The position numbers were made by a program, and so were the translations under genes. A DNA stretch of 64,000 bases from Breviolum minutum Mf 1.05b.01 (lineage: Eukaryota; Sar; Dinophyceae; Suessiales; Symbiodiniaceae), in the NCBI GenBank assembly GCA_000507305.1, contig DF239827.1:62001-126000 (forward strand), in the 5' to 3' direction. Below, one piece after another: positions 33,817 through 45,624 of this stretch (position 1 is its first letter; each line of letters opens with the position of its first letter). The notes beneath the pieces were generated by a model that saw nothing but the letters and a program-made list of their open reading frames with translations, ran no database searches and was not told where the DNA came from.

Positions 33817-34769
33817 GTAAACCCTTGGTCTCAAACCTTAGGGTGTTCCCAATGAATACACTCCCTACCAGTGGGCTGGCCGCCGGTTTTGACCACAAAA
33901 AAGCACGCTGTTGGGTGCCATTTGTTAATATAGGTGGATCTACAGCTTGGATCACATGTACCACAAGGGTGAGCAGCTACTTGGTGAAACTGACAAACGA
34001 TTGATAACGATTGCTAACGTTTGAAACTGGGGAAAGTTTCGTGATATTTCTATGTTTGGGGATGAGTGTCAAATGTGTGAAAATTTTCAGGGGAAGGGGA
34101 AGTGTTGTTCACCCTTGATGAAGGTGTACTCCTTCAGATATACACACTCTTCATGGGGAGACTTCATGTGTCCACCTTGACGAAGAAAACACAAAGTATA
34201 AGTGGCGGGGCACGAGTCTTTCCCCCCGATTTCATTTGATATCTTGCGAATATCCCCGGGACCGACTGTTTCAGTCAAATGATCGCAGGGATCTTCACAA
34301 TTGGGATGGGAAAACCCCCTATCCACAAGGGAATACCTTGAACATCGTTTTTGATTGTTTTGGATGAGAGTGAAGGTGTTCCCTTACTTTCTTAATTCTT
34401 CTACGTGGGACTGAGAGGCCAGGACAAGGTATCCAAGGTGCTTCCTTTCGCCGTGAAGTCACATCCATGTGACAGTGGGACTGTCCTTTTAAAATCATGC
34501 TTTGGATATCGAGTTCTCAAATATAGACAATATAGCTTGGGGGTATCCCCCACCCACTAACAGTGAAATAATAATCTGTTCATTTTTATGAAGGGCCCCC
34601 TATAAACCTTCAAGGCGTCTCAATCCTACATTTGTATCATTTTGTGATATGACTGATGTCAACCTTCATGACATGGCAACATTTTGGCATCCAAGCAGCA
34701 GTGACACGATGCCGCTGTATTCGGTGACATCTTTATGTTTCTCGCCGCAGCCTTTCAGCGTGTGTATCC
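33817..34769. other. No clear gene
   Basis: Open frames on both strands (33729-34004, 34087-34326) lack splice sites. 34545-34620 shows a partial family H core. Confidence 0.35.
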
Positions 34770-34840
34770 TCTGCATCGAATTTCGCATCCCTAACCTCGA
34801 CAATGTCCAAGCACGCCACTCTCATCTTCTCGAGGCATGG
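34770..34840 (+). CDS. Candidate exon next to the LINE
   Basis: After CCTTTCAG the frame reads CILCIEFRIPNLDNVQARHS and HLLEA, ending before a consensus GTGAGT donor at 34841. The LINE begins just beyond, so it may sit in this gene's intron. Confidence 0.35.
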
Positions 34841-34843
34841 TGA

Positions 34844-36830
34844 GTCAGAGTGGAACACGGCCAATCTAAATCCATTGGTAGATTTCGGTGTGGTTCCAAT
34901 CCTTGGTTAGCCTTGAGTCTCACTGGGGATATACGTGATCCACAATTGAATGATGCTATTCAACGAATTTCGTTTTGGAGACGATTCATGAAGATATTCC
35001 CGGGAACACGTTGGGGTCTGTTAAGACGTATTGGAACACAGGCGACTTGCAACAAAGCAGGTCCGTCCTTTGCTTTTACAGATTCCTTCAGACGTATGGG
35101 TTGGAGATGTGAGGTTGACGGGGTCATGGTCAATACCAGTGGGTTACAGCTTCATTGGGTTCGTCAATCGATGCCCTATATCAAGAGATTGTTGACAATG
35201 GTTTGGTCTATGCAGGTATCCGATAAGGTACAGTACCGCGAGGGATTTGATATTGGTTGCTTTGATTTCCATCCTGTCCTTCGAGGTATTCGTAAACAGC
35301 CTATTGGGCGCCAGACTATGTTGCAGTCACTAGCTACAGGGAAGCATGTTACTCATGACAAGTTGTGCAAATTTGTTGCTGAAATAAAGAGTGGACTTTG
35401 TCCCCTGTGTGGCATGCCAGGTTCCAGAATGCACCGGGTCTTTACATGTAGTGAAACTGCTGGGCTTCGCGTCGAGCGGAACGCACTTATCCGTTGGTTA
35501 CAAAGACAACCTTTTGCTGTGTGGAATTATGGAGTTTTCGAAGCAAACATCCACTTGATGCTTTGGAAGATTGAGATTTCTCCTTCTCTACCATCAATTC
35601 ACTTGCCTTTAAGGTCTAGAAGGCTAACGGCATTTACGGACGGGTCACGTTTTTTCCCAGAATTCCATCAGACTGCCTCGGCTGGATGTGCTGCCATTGC
35701 GGTTGATGACTGGAAGTACAACATTTTTGGTTCAAACCATGATGCCAACACCAGATCATACAGCATTTCGTGCTGAGGTTGCTGCCATCTTGCTTACATT
35801 ACGGCAAGCATGGAGTGTTGACTTTTATGTTGATTGCCAAGCGGCAGTTGATAATCTCAGTAAACTCTTGATCGCAAGAGCGGAAGGTTGGTCTTGCCCA
35901 GTTCTTGAACATGCTGATTTGTGGGGGATGATTTGGTGTCATCTTCTACGACGTCCTCAAGAATGTATTACCGTCACCAAAGTTAAAGCTCATGTTCATC
36001 CAGAGTCCCTTGATGATTCCAACCAGAAATGGTGTGCCTTCATGAATAACGTAGTCGATGATTTGGCTCAACAGTTGTGAAGGACCAGAAAACCGTTTTT
36101 GCAATGTTTGAGAAACAAAGCCGAATTTGGAAGCATCAGGAGTCCATGTTGCATTGCTATCAGGATTATTGGTGTACAGTAGTATTCAAGAACGATGTCT
36201 CGCCACTAGGTTAGAGGTTAGGAATGAACCATTACAACCCCAATTAAGGCCCTCCTGTATGTTTGGAAACCCAATGCAATATGAATCCCCGATTGATGGT
36301 GATATCCTCAACAGCTGCCCTTTTGGAATTGAGTTTGCCCAATCTGTAAGGACCTACCTCCGGGGCCTTACATGGTACCTGGGGAGCCTGTGTCGTTGCT
36401 AGAAATTTACCTTGATTTTTCGATTTCCCAAAAGATGATGACGCCAGTACTTCTTCCTACTGGTCTCAAAAATAGTAAAGGACGGATGATCAAGAAGTAC
36501 GAGTTGCGACATCGAAACCTGTTGGCTGATGGTCAGCCATGTGACATTGCTTCTCAAAGTAAGGTTTGGCATGCTTGTATTGGTGGTTTTGGAAACAGTG
36601 CGGACACACACCTCCTGCCTAAGTGTTCTTCCTTAACTAAATATGGATACAGCATACCTTGTAAAAGATTGTCATGTGGCGTCATTCTCTATGATGCAGT
36701 TAGTACTCAACAGGCCCTCTGGAAAGCCTTTCATACCGATCGTGGTACCCGACGTAACCTTACGGGTTTGTGGTGTTCGTGCCCCACACAGATTGCTGAG
36801 GCAGGAGGGTGATTGTTTTGCATGTTGAGA
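34844..36830 (+). mobile_element. 5'-truncated LINE with zinc finger and RNase H
   Basis: A 308-codon frame (to 35776) starts inside the polymerase C-terminal region. It carries a CPLCGMPGSRMHRVFTC zinc finger (Cys-x2-Cys, His, Cys) near 35400-35450 and the first RNase H motif, FTDGSRF, near 35630. The RNase H continues in another frame, 35688-36080: FRAEVAAILLTLRQAW (catalytic Glu), then FYVDCQAAVDNL (Asp) and NNVVDDLAQQL (last Asp). C-terminal segments follow in further frames to about 36810 (ALWKAFHTDRG). So the copy lacks its endonuclease and most of the polymerase and carries at least two frameshifts. No poly(A) tail or flanking duplication was found. It is a dead copy. Confidence 0.8.
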
Positions 36831-37950
36831 TTTGATGGTTGAGTTTCATTAGTCCATTTGTCATCATCACATTGTACATTAGTTGTGCATTGGTGGGTTC
36901 ATCACGTTTCACTGGGTGAGCTCACAGCAGCTCGAGCTGCAACAAGTCGCAAAGTCGGAAAATTCCACTGTTAGTGGGCCGGGGATACCCCTAAAATATA
37001 GCCATGTTGAGTCTTCATGTTGGATTTTTTTCGTGGCTTTATGTGCAGGGTTTGTGGCATATGTGCTTTGAATTTGACTTTCTAAGGTTTGCCGTCCGTG
37101 GTGCAGCGTGCAAAATGAGTGCCGCCTGGCTGAGTTGGTCAGTTCTGGGGAATCCCGCAGCTAGTTTTTCCTGGGTCCTTTTACTTGAGGATTTTTTTGA
37201 ATAAACGTAATTGATAAAAGTTTCTATCATCCAATGAAAATTGAACTTGCATGTTTGCCCAACAACATTTCAACATTCGACAAAATAAATTTGAGACTTG
37301 TAGTAGCGTTCATTTACACATTACAATATGTTTATATGATTTTTTTCTTTGTACAGAACGTACTGCACTGCACAGAGAACCCAATGCTATCAAGGCAAGT
37401 GTGAGAAACACAACAATACCAACAATTGTTCCTCAGAAACTGAAAAAAAGTCGCCCAAAGAATCGAGAACACCGAAACAAAAACAGCAATTATACCAGCA
37501 TAGACCCCAAATAGCTGGAAAGGTATCAGCCATTTCCGCGCTTGGCAGATGGCCTCGGTACCGAGGCCTTTCCCCTCAACGGGGGGACTGTGAAAGGCAG
37601 AATAAAACAACCTGGAGAAAACAAACAAAAACACACAAAAAAAACAAGAAAACAAAGAAACAAATTAAAACACATGATATATTCTAGACTCTTCGAAAAA
37701 GCAGGGGGCTTACACGAAAATCCATTGAGAATTGTTTTCGTTTTGTTGTGTTTGTTTTTGTGTGTGTTTTTGTTTTGTTTCGTTTTGTCATGTTTATTTT
37801 TTCTTTTGTTTGTTGTTTCCTCGACGTTTTGTTTTTTGTTTTCACTATTGTGTTAAAATATATTTTTTGTTTTCTTGAGGTTGAGGTTGTCTTGTTTTAT
37901 GTCACTGGTTGATAGGCGGCCTCGAGGAAGACCCTTTGAGACCGGTTTTT
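36831..37950. other. Low-complexity region with A-rich and T-rich arms
   Basis: 37610-37680 is A/C-rich (AAACAAAAACACACAAAA) and 37730-37870 is T/G-rich (TTTGTTTTTGTGTGTGTTT), so the two can pair as an imperfect inverted repeat. Overlapping frames are compositional artefacts. No gene is supported. Confidence 0.5.
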
Positions 37951-38058
37951 TCTCCCCCCCGAAGTTTAGCATAGCCCTGAAAAGTTGCCCTCCCAATAGG
38001 AAAGTATTCTTCCAACCATCATTTTCCAGCGGCTATATTAAACTAGGGGGGGGGCGTA
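37951..38058. repeat. Family A element
   Basis: CCCCCGAAGTTTAGCATAG faces CGGCTATATTAAACTAGGGG, with CCCTGAAAAGTTG and CATTTTCCAG inside. Confidence 0.65.
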
Positions 38059-38550
38059 CTTTTTTCTTGAAGATGTTTGACTTTCTGAAACGCAAGAAAA
38101 CTTCGTTGAAACTTAGAGGCCGTCACAGTGCAACAAAGTGCACTTACATGGCCAGCCGTTGTGTTTCTTTAATCATAAAAAACATGCATTTTTCTGCTGG
38201 AACATGGAAGGAAAGGGTTTTGGAACAGTATTTTTCCATTTTTTAAGTGCGTGGCGGGTAAAGGGTGTATTGGCGGTTTGGCTTGGCAATCGGTATCCCC
38301 ATACCACCAATTAAATCCCCCAAAATCTCCAGCATGTTTCTACCCGTAGTTGCCCGAAATCTTTGGTTATACGGTTATACCAGTTATACCTGACCCTTTC
38401 TTAAGTCAAGTGGAGTTTGAGGGAGGGCTAGACTCCCGAAAACTAACATGGATACCCAAAATGATATCCTGATCCCACCAAAGAAGTAGGGACAGGCTGT
38501 CGTGGCAGAGACCAACAGGCAATGCGATGGTTTGGAAAAGGTAACTCTTT
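38059..38550. other. No clear gene
   Basis: Short plus frame to 38246; 38434-38470 holds a lone family A left end (CCCGAAAACTAACATGG). Confidence 0.35.
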
Positions 38551-38632
38551 TTAAACATGGCCTTTTTTTTGTCTATGGTAATTTTTGCTCACGGCCGGGT
38601 TAACGACCCCATGGCCAAACTGCAATTTCTGC

Positions 38633-38655
38633 GGGTGGGGTGGGGTGGGGTGGGG
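38633..38655 (+). repeat. G-rich (GGGGT)n tract
   Basis: Five G-runs of three or four separated by single T, which could form a G-quadruplex on the plus strand. Lies 28 bp upstream of the 42-43 bp tandem repeat. Confidence 0.85.
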
Positions 38656-38682
38656 ATGACGACATTCTTTGAACTTGAACAC

Positions 38683-38810
38683 ATGCTGGATGCTATGCAA
38701 CTGTGTTTGTTTTGTCATTGCACGCATGCTGGATGCTACGCAACTGTGTTTTCTTGTCAATGCACACATGCTGGATGCTACGCAACTGTGTTTGTCTTGC
38801 CATTGCACAC
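38683..38810. repeat. Three tandem copies of a 42-43 bp unit
   Basis: Units start at 38683, 38726 and 38768 with ATGCTGGATGCTA and differ at a few bases. The lengths are 43, 42 and 43 bp, so the reading frame shifts between units. Confidence 0.9.
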
Positions 38811-39147
38811 CAGACCTGACAACCATCGTCTGGAGGAATATGTTTGGTCGTTTTTGTTCAGAACGAACGCGCGGCAGAACTTGCTTGAAGCATTGGGCAA
38901 AGTGGCCCATGAGCAGACAATGCCAGAAGATGGTGAAAAAACGACGTCTTTTTTTCGGCGGATGGTTCCAATACGCACGAATTCCAAGCAAAACGCCTTT
39001 GTGAAGACACGAACCCATGGAAAAATGGGACGAAATGAACATATGAACCAACAGACCATAAATGGAAATCAACACCCTTGCAGCATTTCGTGCATCTTCA
39101 ACAAAATGACATGTGAATATCGCCCAGGGTCGCAATCACGGCCGTAA

Positions 39148-41152
39148 CCTAATTTTTGGATGTGTATTTTATTTTCAATTTTCATTCTCTAAGTCAAAGG
39201 AACACCATTTCCAGTGGTGCTGCCATGCTCGCTGAAAATTTGAAGCATCTGAGGTCCTATGGGACCCATTGAACTTCAGCAATGGGATCTTACAGGGCAC
39301 AGACTTTGGAACTGAGGTGCCATACGAAGAGGGAACCAGGTAGAAACAAACTTTCCTTCCGATGCATCCCATCCGATCTCGTGGAAAAAACGCATCCAAT
39401 GAATTGATGACCCACTGGCTATGAAATCTGTTGCCTTCTCCTTTTTTTCCATCTACATATTTTTGTTTTGCAACTTTTGTTCCTACAGCATGACATTTTT
39501 TTTTTGATCGGGTAGATTGCTATTTTGTCTTGGGTGTTTGATTTTTTCCACTTTATTTGAAATTTGAAGCAGAATTTTGTTCTTTTTGTGAATCCGTATA
39601 TCCAATCACAAAGTCATGTTTCTTTGGGGTCCCCGCTTCTGGAAAGTTGACATAGCTCTAGGGTGTTTTCCAACCACCATATAGCCATGCCACACATCCA
39701 ACGTCCAACCCGCCAGTCAGGTGCCCATCATGCGTTGGGATCATGGCAACTATTACTCACCAGAACCTGATTGCTGGAAACAGGTGAAGGCGCACCGAAA
39801 AAAAAAACACCTTTTTTGCGTAGGGAAAAAAAATTAAGTTTTCCAGGTTCGAGCCCGGGTGACCCTTTGGGGGGATGTTTAAGTGACCTTTTTTGAAGGT
39901 TCAAAGTGACCTCCATTTACGTGATCAAAGGGCCACCTGGAAGAAGCTGGTTCTTTTTTTTGAGAACAAACATATTTTGGCACCTAAAAACGCACGTAAC
40001 GGCCTCTGAATTCACCAAGGGTTGGTCCAGCAAAAAAACAGGGGATTCAACCTGGAGCCAGGAAGGTTAAGATTTCAAAGGATTCATCCATAGATTCGGA
40101 TGTTAGTTGCATAACATCCAGGTTGTCGTGACGTTGCACTTTGGAAACGTTTTAGGTTGAGCATGTCGTTCCTCTTTGTATCTATTTGTAGTGATTTCCT
40201 ATTGTTCCGAAACAAGACATGCAGGTTTTGTTTGTTTTGTAATTGGTCCACTTTACTGGCTTTTTGGGCCCATCATGCCCCATCTTTTATCAACATCGTA
40301 TGGTTTCTTGGAGATGACTGGCACCAGGTATGCTGCAATCACACCTGCATGATTGATGGCTTGGAGCTTTTTGATGCCAAATTTTTCAGGAGCTGGTAGC
40401 TGATGGGCGGAAGTGACCGTGGAGATTCGACAAGTTTACGCCACGAAGAAAAAACCATCCATGGAAATGTATGGAGTTCAAGTGGTGAAAAAACGTTAAT
40501 ATCCTCCTGATTCATTAGGGCTTCTTTTTGGGGGCACAGAGGAAGGCTTTTTCACCTTGTTGGGACCAACTGAGCTTGGAGATTTATGAAGAACGTACTT
40601 GGGAAGACGACTTTGGGGTTTTGCAGAAGTCAGGGAGCTGTTCGTTTCCAATAAACGTATTTTTAAAAGCAAGTTTATTAAAGTGTATTTCAGAATCATA
40701 TCCAGATATATCCAGCATAATTTGCACCCATCCACTTCGTGTCCAGAAATATCCAGCTTAATGTCGATCCACTTCATGATGAATCCAGCACAATTTCCAT
40801 CCATTAAGAATGACAGAAGTATTTCTATGTTGTGTTTCTTGGAATCTTCCTCCACCCAAACAATGCCCGTCACCACCAGGATGACATGGCATTTTTTTGT
40901 GGTTTGGGAATCCCAACCTAAACCTTCATTTAGTCACTCGCATGCTGGGTGGGGGGTAGATCCAAGATTCATTAGGAAAAATGGTGGTACCCTTGGGATG
41001 GTATGTACCCTTAATAGTCAACCCCATATTCACCTTAACAAAACGTGGGTATATATTGGGTCCCAGTCGCCCTTCAAAGGGCTCCAACAGAGGGGAAGGG
41101 TTGAACAGCTAGGGGCCCACCATCCCAAATTTGCCACCAATTGTCCCTGCAG
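39148..41152. other. No firm gene
   Basis: 39190-39390 minus reads VPKSVPCKIPLLKFNGSHR; the plus strand there reads GTDFGTEVPYEEGTR before GTAGAA; strand unresolved. 40500-40640 is open on both strands. 40670-40800 contains four loose copies of a TATCCAGCATAATTTGCACC-like unit. Confidence 0.3.
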
Positions 41153-44100
41153 GATTGCTCCTGCCGAAGTAAAAGGCACGTTTGACTGGATACCTCGCAG
41201 TTGTACTTGTTTTGACCTAGATGAAGAGGGTGTTTATAATAATGGTATGTAAATATATCTATACACATATGTATGTATTGATACTAATCATTCATATTAG
41301 ATATATATATATATATACAGATATCTTTGATATTTGATGATATCATCACATATCTAATGATATCATAAGATATATATCATTTCCTCCCACGACGTCATCC
41401 CTTACAGGGTGGGAGGTTTCTATGCAGTGGTGTGTTTTTCACATGGCAAGGCCCTGAAGACTCAGGTTTGAGGGGAGGTCCCTGATTTGTATTGACTGTC
41501 ACTTTTTCTACCCCCTCTCCCCGAAAACTACCCTCTAACATAGCACCTGAAAATGGATGCTTGGAATACTAGTTTCCTTTCGGGATGGCTAATTTTTGAG
41601 GTGCTATGTTAGTTTTAGGGGAGTGTAATATGTTGGACCCAATAATATGTTGGACCCAAAAATGGAGGTTTGGAAGATGTTTTTCCTTTTCCAAGGGGGG
41701 ATTTTTAGGTTCCATGTTCATGTTCCAGGGCGTATGTTTCACATTTAGGGTGGCAGTTTCTTTTAGGACCGCAGATTTGTCAAGCCTGCTCATAACCACA
41801 TCTATATATAGTATTAGTTAATCATCCATTTTGCGGATGAATCATTGTGAGCCACAACCACTTGACGACAGCACAAACTTGCAAGACTTCTTCCAGACTT
41901 CAAGCTGCCACTTTCACCAATTCCCTCAGATTCAATTTTGCAGAATCCAAAAAAACATCGGAAGAGCTTTCCGAGATGTATGTTGTTTGGTTCTCAAAAG
42001 ATTGCTACTACTTTGAGGATCATCCCACTCAATAAGTGGTTAGTAACCCCGATTTATAAGCCATTTTAGGCCATTTGGAAGCGGAACAACCCTACTTATG
42101 GGACTTACTAACCATGGTTATTAACCACTTACTAACATCTTACTAACTGCGATCATCCTCCAAGTACTATGTGCTTCATGCGCTAACTTACCATTGGCGA
42201 CTTCTGTCATCGGTGGCAGCCAACGACCTTGGGAACTCCGTCAATTTTCCCTGGTTCTCACTCTACTTTTTTTTGTTGGTTTTCAACAAGGTTGAAAACA
42301 TGCATGTGCACCCTTTTTTTGGGGTCAGGTGTTTTAAAGGAATCACCCTAAAAGGAACTTAGAAATAATAGAGTGTCATCCACCTGTTTTTTTTTCTGAT
42401 GTTTACATCAGCCTGATTCCGCTTGGTTACTTTGATGATTTTTTGACACTGAGCTGCGGATTTTCCAAGTTTTTTTTTTTTCGACTTTTTGCTACTGAAT
42501 CGTTGGTTCTTTTGTCGCGGTCTTCACCTGTGTTGTTTTTTTCTTGGATTGGGTGTGTACCATCAGCATCCATTAGCTTTTACACCCCTGAAAACTAACA
42601 TTGAACCCACAAATTGGTGGTTTGTAGATGTTTCCAAGGAAATATTTTCAGGTTCCAGCCGTTAGTTTTCGGGGATGCAATCTTCAAACTGAGCAACTAA
42701 ACACGCACTAATTTTGGTTGAGTGGATGCAAGGGATAAGTGCCACTAAATTCCAAAATTTTGATTCCTAGAACCCAAATGACAAATATTTTTGGAATCCG
42801 TAAAATGGGTAGTTTGTGGTCAAATCTACTAAAAGAGCCAGACCTCGACTGTTGGGTTCTAGGTCAGCAAATATGAAGAACACATATTTATATCATATAT
42901 TTCCCATTCTGAACATCACTATGTACACTTGTCGGCCATTTCTACGTAAGGGGTGGGTTGTTATTCCAGCATGTTTGTTTTCGGGTTTCTTGTTTGCCTG
43001 GAAGGCATGGATCCTTTACAAAGGCAGATCTTAGAGGTTGGTTATGCAGCATTGCATGATGCTGGACAAACGACCAAGACTTTATTGTCAGCTCCTCAGA
43101 TGCACAGTGATTGAAAAGTAGTTACATGGCACAGTCCCTACATATTGATTTATATAGACCCTCTATGAACTTACCTTTTGGTATCTGTGCCATCTATTCC
43201 GACCTCAAGGTATTGATTGGTAGTCCAATCCTATACTGCTTCCGGTTGATCAAGGAAAAAACACCTTCATTGCTTAGGGTTGTTTTGGGGATTATACTAC
43301 CAGGTATTCTGGACATCACTCCTTGACGACATGAAAATGCAGACCCAGCCACCTGATGTTTAGACAATGTGACAATGATAGATGAGGATCTACGGAAAAT
43401 AGGTGTAGTCAAAGGTTTTTCCGCTTACGATTTCCGGGTACCAAATTGAATTCTGTCCATCTTGAGTTTCAACCGCTTGTAGCCCAAGTTATCTTGAAGA
43501 TCCCCCCAGCGTTTGGGTGTCCTGTGGTATTTTCTCATTTTTTCCAGCTCCTGCGAAGATGCTAACCCTTTCGGTCTCCAAAAAATAAGGAAGCTGAAAA
43601 CATGATTGGGTTGATTTCTATGATCAACATTGATCAACATTGATCAACTCCGTTTTGTAATTCAGGCTTGTATAAACTCACAACATGAGGTGATCAGTTC
43701 TCAGTACAACCGGCGGTAGTTGGGCCAAGGAGTGATTTTCGTGGCATGACTTCTGTCGCAAATTCATTGGGAAGGATGCTTCCAGATGATACCCAAAGAG
43801 CCGAAACGATTCTAGCTAAAACAAAGGACATATATTGATATATATATATATATTATCTCTAAATAATCATAATAGATCATACCATCATACATGTATGTAT
43901 TACTATCTATATATACATTACCATCATTGTAGATAGATACAATATCAACAACTATATATAGAACATGATCCACACCCAACAGCTCAACTCAATCTCTCGC
44001 TGTCATCTTGCCTCCCTTTTGAGGCAATCCCTCACAGCCATCTATGTGGCCTCACCTTTGAGTGAATGGCCGTACCTCGGTTATCTAGTCAAAACAGCAC

Positions 44101-45166
44101 CTTTTGAAGCAAGACTGTTGATGGTTCAAGAAATCCCGGTGATCACCACCTGTTATACATGAAATTCAATGAAACCATAGGATATTCTCAATATCCACTG
44201 GTGCAGGATTTCTGAACCATCAACAATATCACCTTGGATTGGTGGTTTGGATTTGCCTTTTGAAAGGTCCTATTCTTTTGGGTGAATAGATTCTATCAAC
44301 GCACACTGGAAGAATCCAGAGATTTTTTCAGAGAATCCCTTCCCCCCAGTTTTTGTAAGGAATATTTCCCCCGTAAATTTCATGGAGTGTAAAAGTTCAA
44401 GGTAAGGGGAAATGTGACATTCACTCCGTAGTGAAATGGGCCCATTTGGGGGGAATGAAACACTACAAATGTATGGTAAACTTGAATACTGTGGATGGTT
44501 CCGAAATCCGGCGATCACCAGTTGATATTGCAAATAGGCCCGTAATTTGCAAGAGTTTCATACATATCAGGTGGTTGTTTGTGCTGTTCGAAACCCGCAC
44601 TTCCATGGGTGAAATCTGCTGAGGGACCAAAAAAAAAGATCCGAAAAAAGACACCCTTCTGGGAACTAACATATATCCTTTTTACAGCCGGCACTTTTGA
44701 GCCGATGATTTTCCTAACTTCCCAAGGTGGGATATGTGATCGTTCCCTGGAGATTACTTGGTGAATCTCTTATTAAAAGGTCCCGCATTAACCTGATTTC
44801 ACCCAAGAAATCCCACACCCCCTAAAGCTAACAGTTTGTCACCTGAAAATGGATGGCAAAGGGAGGCAACCATTACTTTTCATTTTTGGGACCATTTCGG
44901 CCTATTTTTCAGGGGCAAACTTGCTCCTTAGTTTCAGGTTTCGGGTAATCCCTATACTGGTTGATGAATAAGGATCCTTACTTACATGGCTTATTGAAGT
45001 AATCCCCACATTGGGTCCCGGATGTCATCCCCCTATAAACCCTAAACAACCAGGGTAGCTTCCAGGTTGGTGAAAGATCTCCCCTAACGTTGTCGACAGG
45101 GCCATTGACGCTGGACCAGAGGAGTCTGGTGGTTGTGCTCAGCGTTCTGGCAGCCCAGTGAGGTGA
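41153..45166 (+). CDS. Multi-exon plus gene, unknown protein
   Basis: Exon 41153-41244 lies between CCTGCAG and GTATGT and reads APAEVKGTFDWIPRSCTC and FDLDEEGVYNN. Exon 41930-42017 reads FNFAESKKTSEELSEMYVVW and SKDCYYFE; the next, from 42165, reads YYVLHALTYHWRLLSSVA and NDLGNSVNFPW. Exon ~43965-44110 reads HLASLLRQSLTAIYVASPLS and EWPYLGYLVKTAPFEA. The last, 45100-45166, reads AIDAGPEESGGCAQRSG and ends at TGA. Only the 42017 to 42165 join is in phase as drawn, so it may be more than one gene. No family is recognised. The stop lies 151 bp from the copia-like insertion. Confidence 0.45.
41509..41734. repeat. Two family A elements side by side
   Basis: 41509-41627 has CATAGCACCTGAAAATGGAT facing GAGGTGCTATGTTAGTTTTA. 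A second copy follows immediately (GGACCCAAAAATGGAGG facing TTAGGTTCCATGTTCATG) and ends at GGGCGTA. Confidence 0.65.
42026..42150. repeat. Foldback element making up an intron
   Basis: CAATAAGTGGTTAGTAACC faces GGTTATTAACCACTTACTAA. GATCATCC occurs directly at both sides (42018-42025 and 42151-42158), an 8 bp duplication. It has ATTTATAAGCCATTTT in common with family H. Confidence 0.75.
42251..43964. other. Intron-like, with a family A copy at 42581-42679
   Basis: The copy runs from TACACCCCTGAAAACTAACA to GCCGTTAGTTTTCGGGGATG. A plus frame near 43130-43190 (LHIDLYRPSMNLPF) is a weak exon candidate. (TA)n runs at 43837-43852. Confidence 0.4.
44114..44225. repeat. Family E element
   Basis: CTGTTGATGGTTCAAGAAAT faces GGATTTCTGAACCATCAACA. 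It starts four bases after the end of a strongly coding-like frame. Confidence 0.65.
44485..45065. repeat. Cluster of family E, B, A and reversed C copies
   Basis: Family E remnant at 44485-44575; family B at 44646-44762 (CTGGGAACTAACATATATCC facing GGTGGGATATGTGATCG); family A at 44813-44951; reversed family C at 44945-45062 (GGATCCTTACTTACATGG, CCCTAAACAACCAGG). Confidence 0.6.
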
Positions 45167-45317
45167 TGTGCTTGGTGAATAAAGATATGGTGTATGTGTG
45201 TGTGTGTGTATAGGTACCGTATATCTATATATTTATATATACATATAGATCTGATTTATAGATGGAGATATAAAAGTAGGTAATACATCCACATGTATAT
45301 ATGGTATATATATACAC

Positions 45318-45550
45318 TGTCAAAATCGGATGAACCCAGAAAAGATGGAAGTCCCACTTCCACAAAAGATCCTGGAGCCCTGCTCCCCAAATGACGTAGC
45401 CAGCTGAGACACCTGTTTTCCAAAGCGACCACGGAAGCTTCGTATGGCTCAAACTAAGCCCACCTTCCCTTAGGCTCCCTGAGCCACCCCAGCTGCAAGG
45501 ATGGAGAAGGAACTGAACCACTGACACATCTGAATGGGGTTAGTTTCACA
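45318..45550 (-). repeat. 3' LTR of the copia-like element
   Basis: On the plus strand it runs TGTCAAAATCGG to GTTAGTTTCACA. It matches the other LTR almost base for base. A purine-rich stretch (TTTTGGGGTA, read on the minus strand) adjoins it and is a likely polypurine tract. Confidence 0.92.
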
Positions 45551-45624
45551 TACCCCAAAATTCAAAAATTCATTCAGGATGTGTTAGAAGTGGATCTAAA
45601 AAGAGATGAGACCAAAAAATTCGG

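Larger units (their letters stand above)
38551..39147. other. Region open on both strands, with tandem repeat
   Basis: A 196-codon plus frame and a 194-codon minus frame overlap nearly completely. Both cover the tandem repeat at 38683-38810. Such dual openness suggests a dispersed repeat rather than a gene. The minus frame has a Cys-Val-Ala-Ser-Ser-Met repeat unit; the plus frame has Cys-Tyr-Ala-Thr-Val. Strand and coding status are unknown. Confidence 0.35.

Noticed and set aside
34850-35776. The 308-codon frame as a host gene
   Set aside because: Zinc finger plus TDGS RNase H motif and multiple shifted frames fit a LINE remnant better.
37250-37860. Lys/Thr-rich and Phe/Val-rich frames
   Set aside because: Explained by A-rich and T-rich low-complexity arms.
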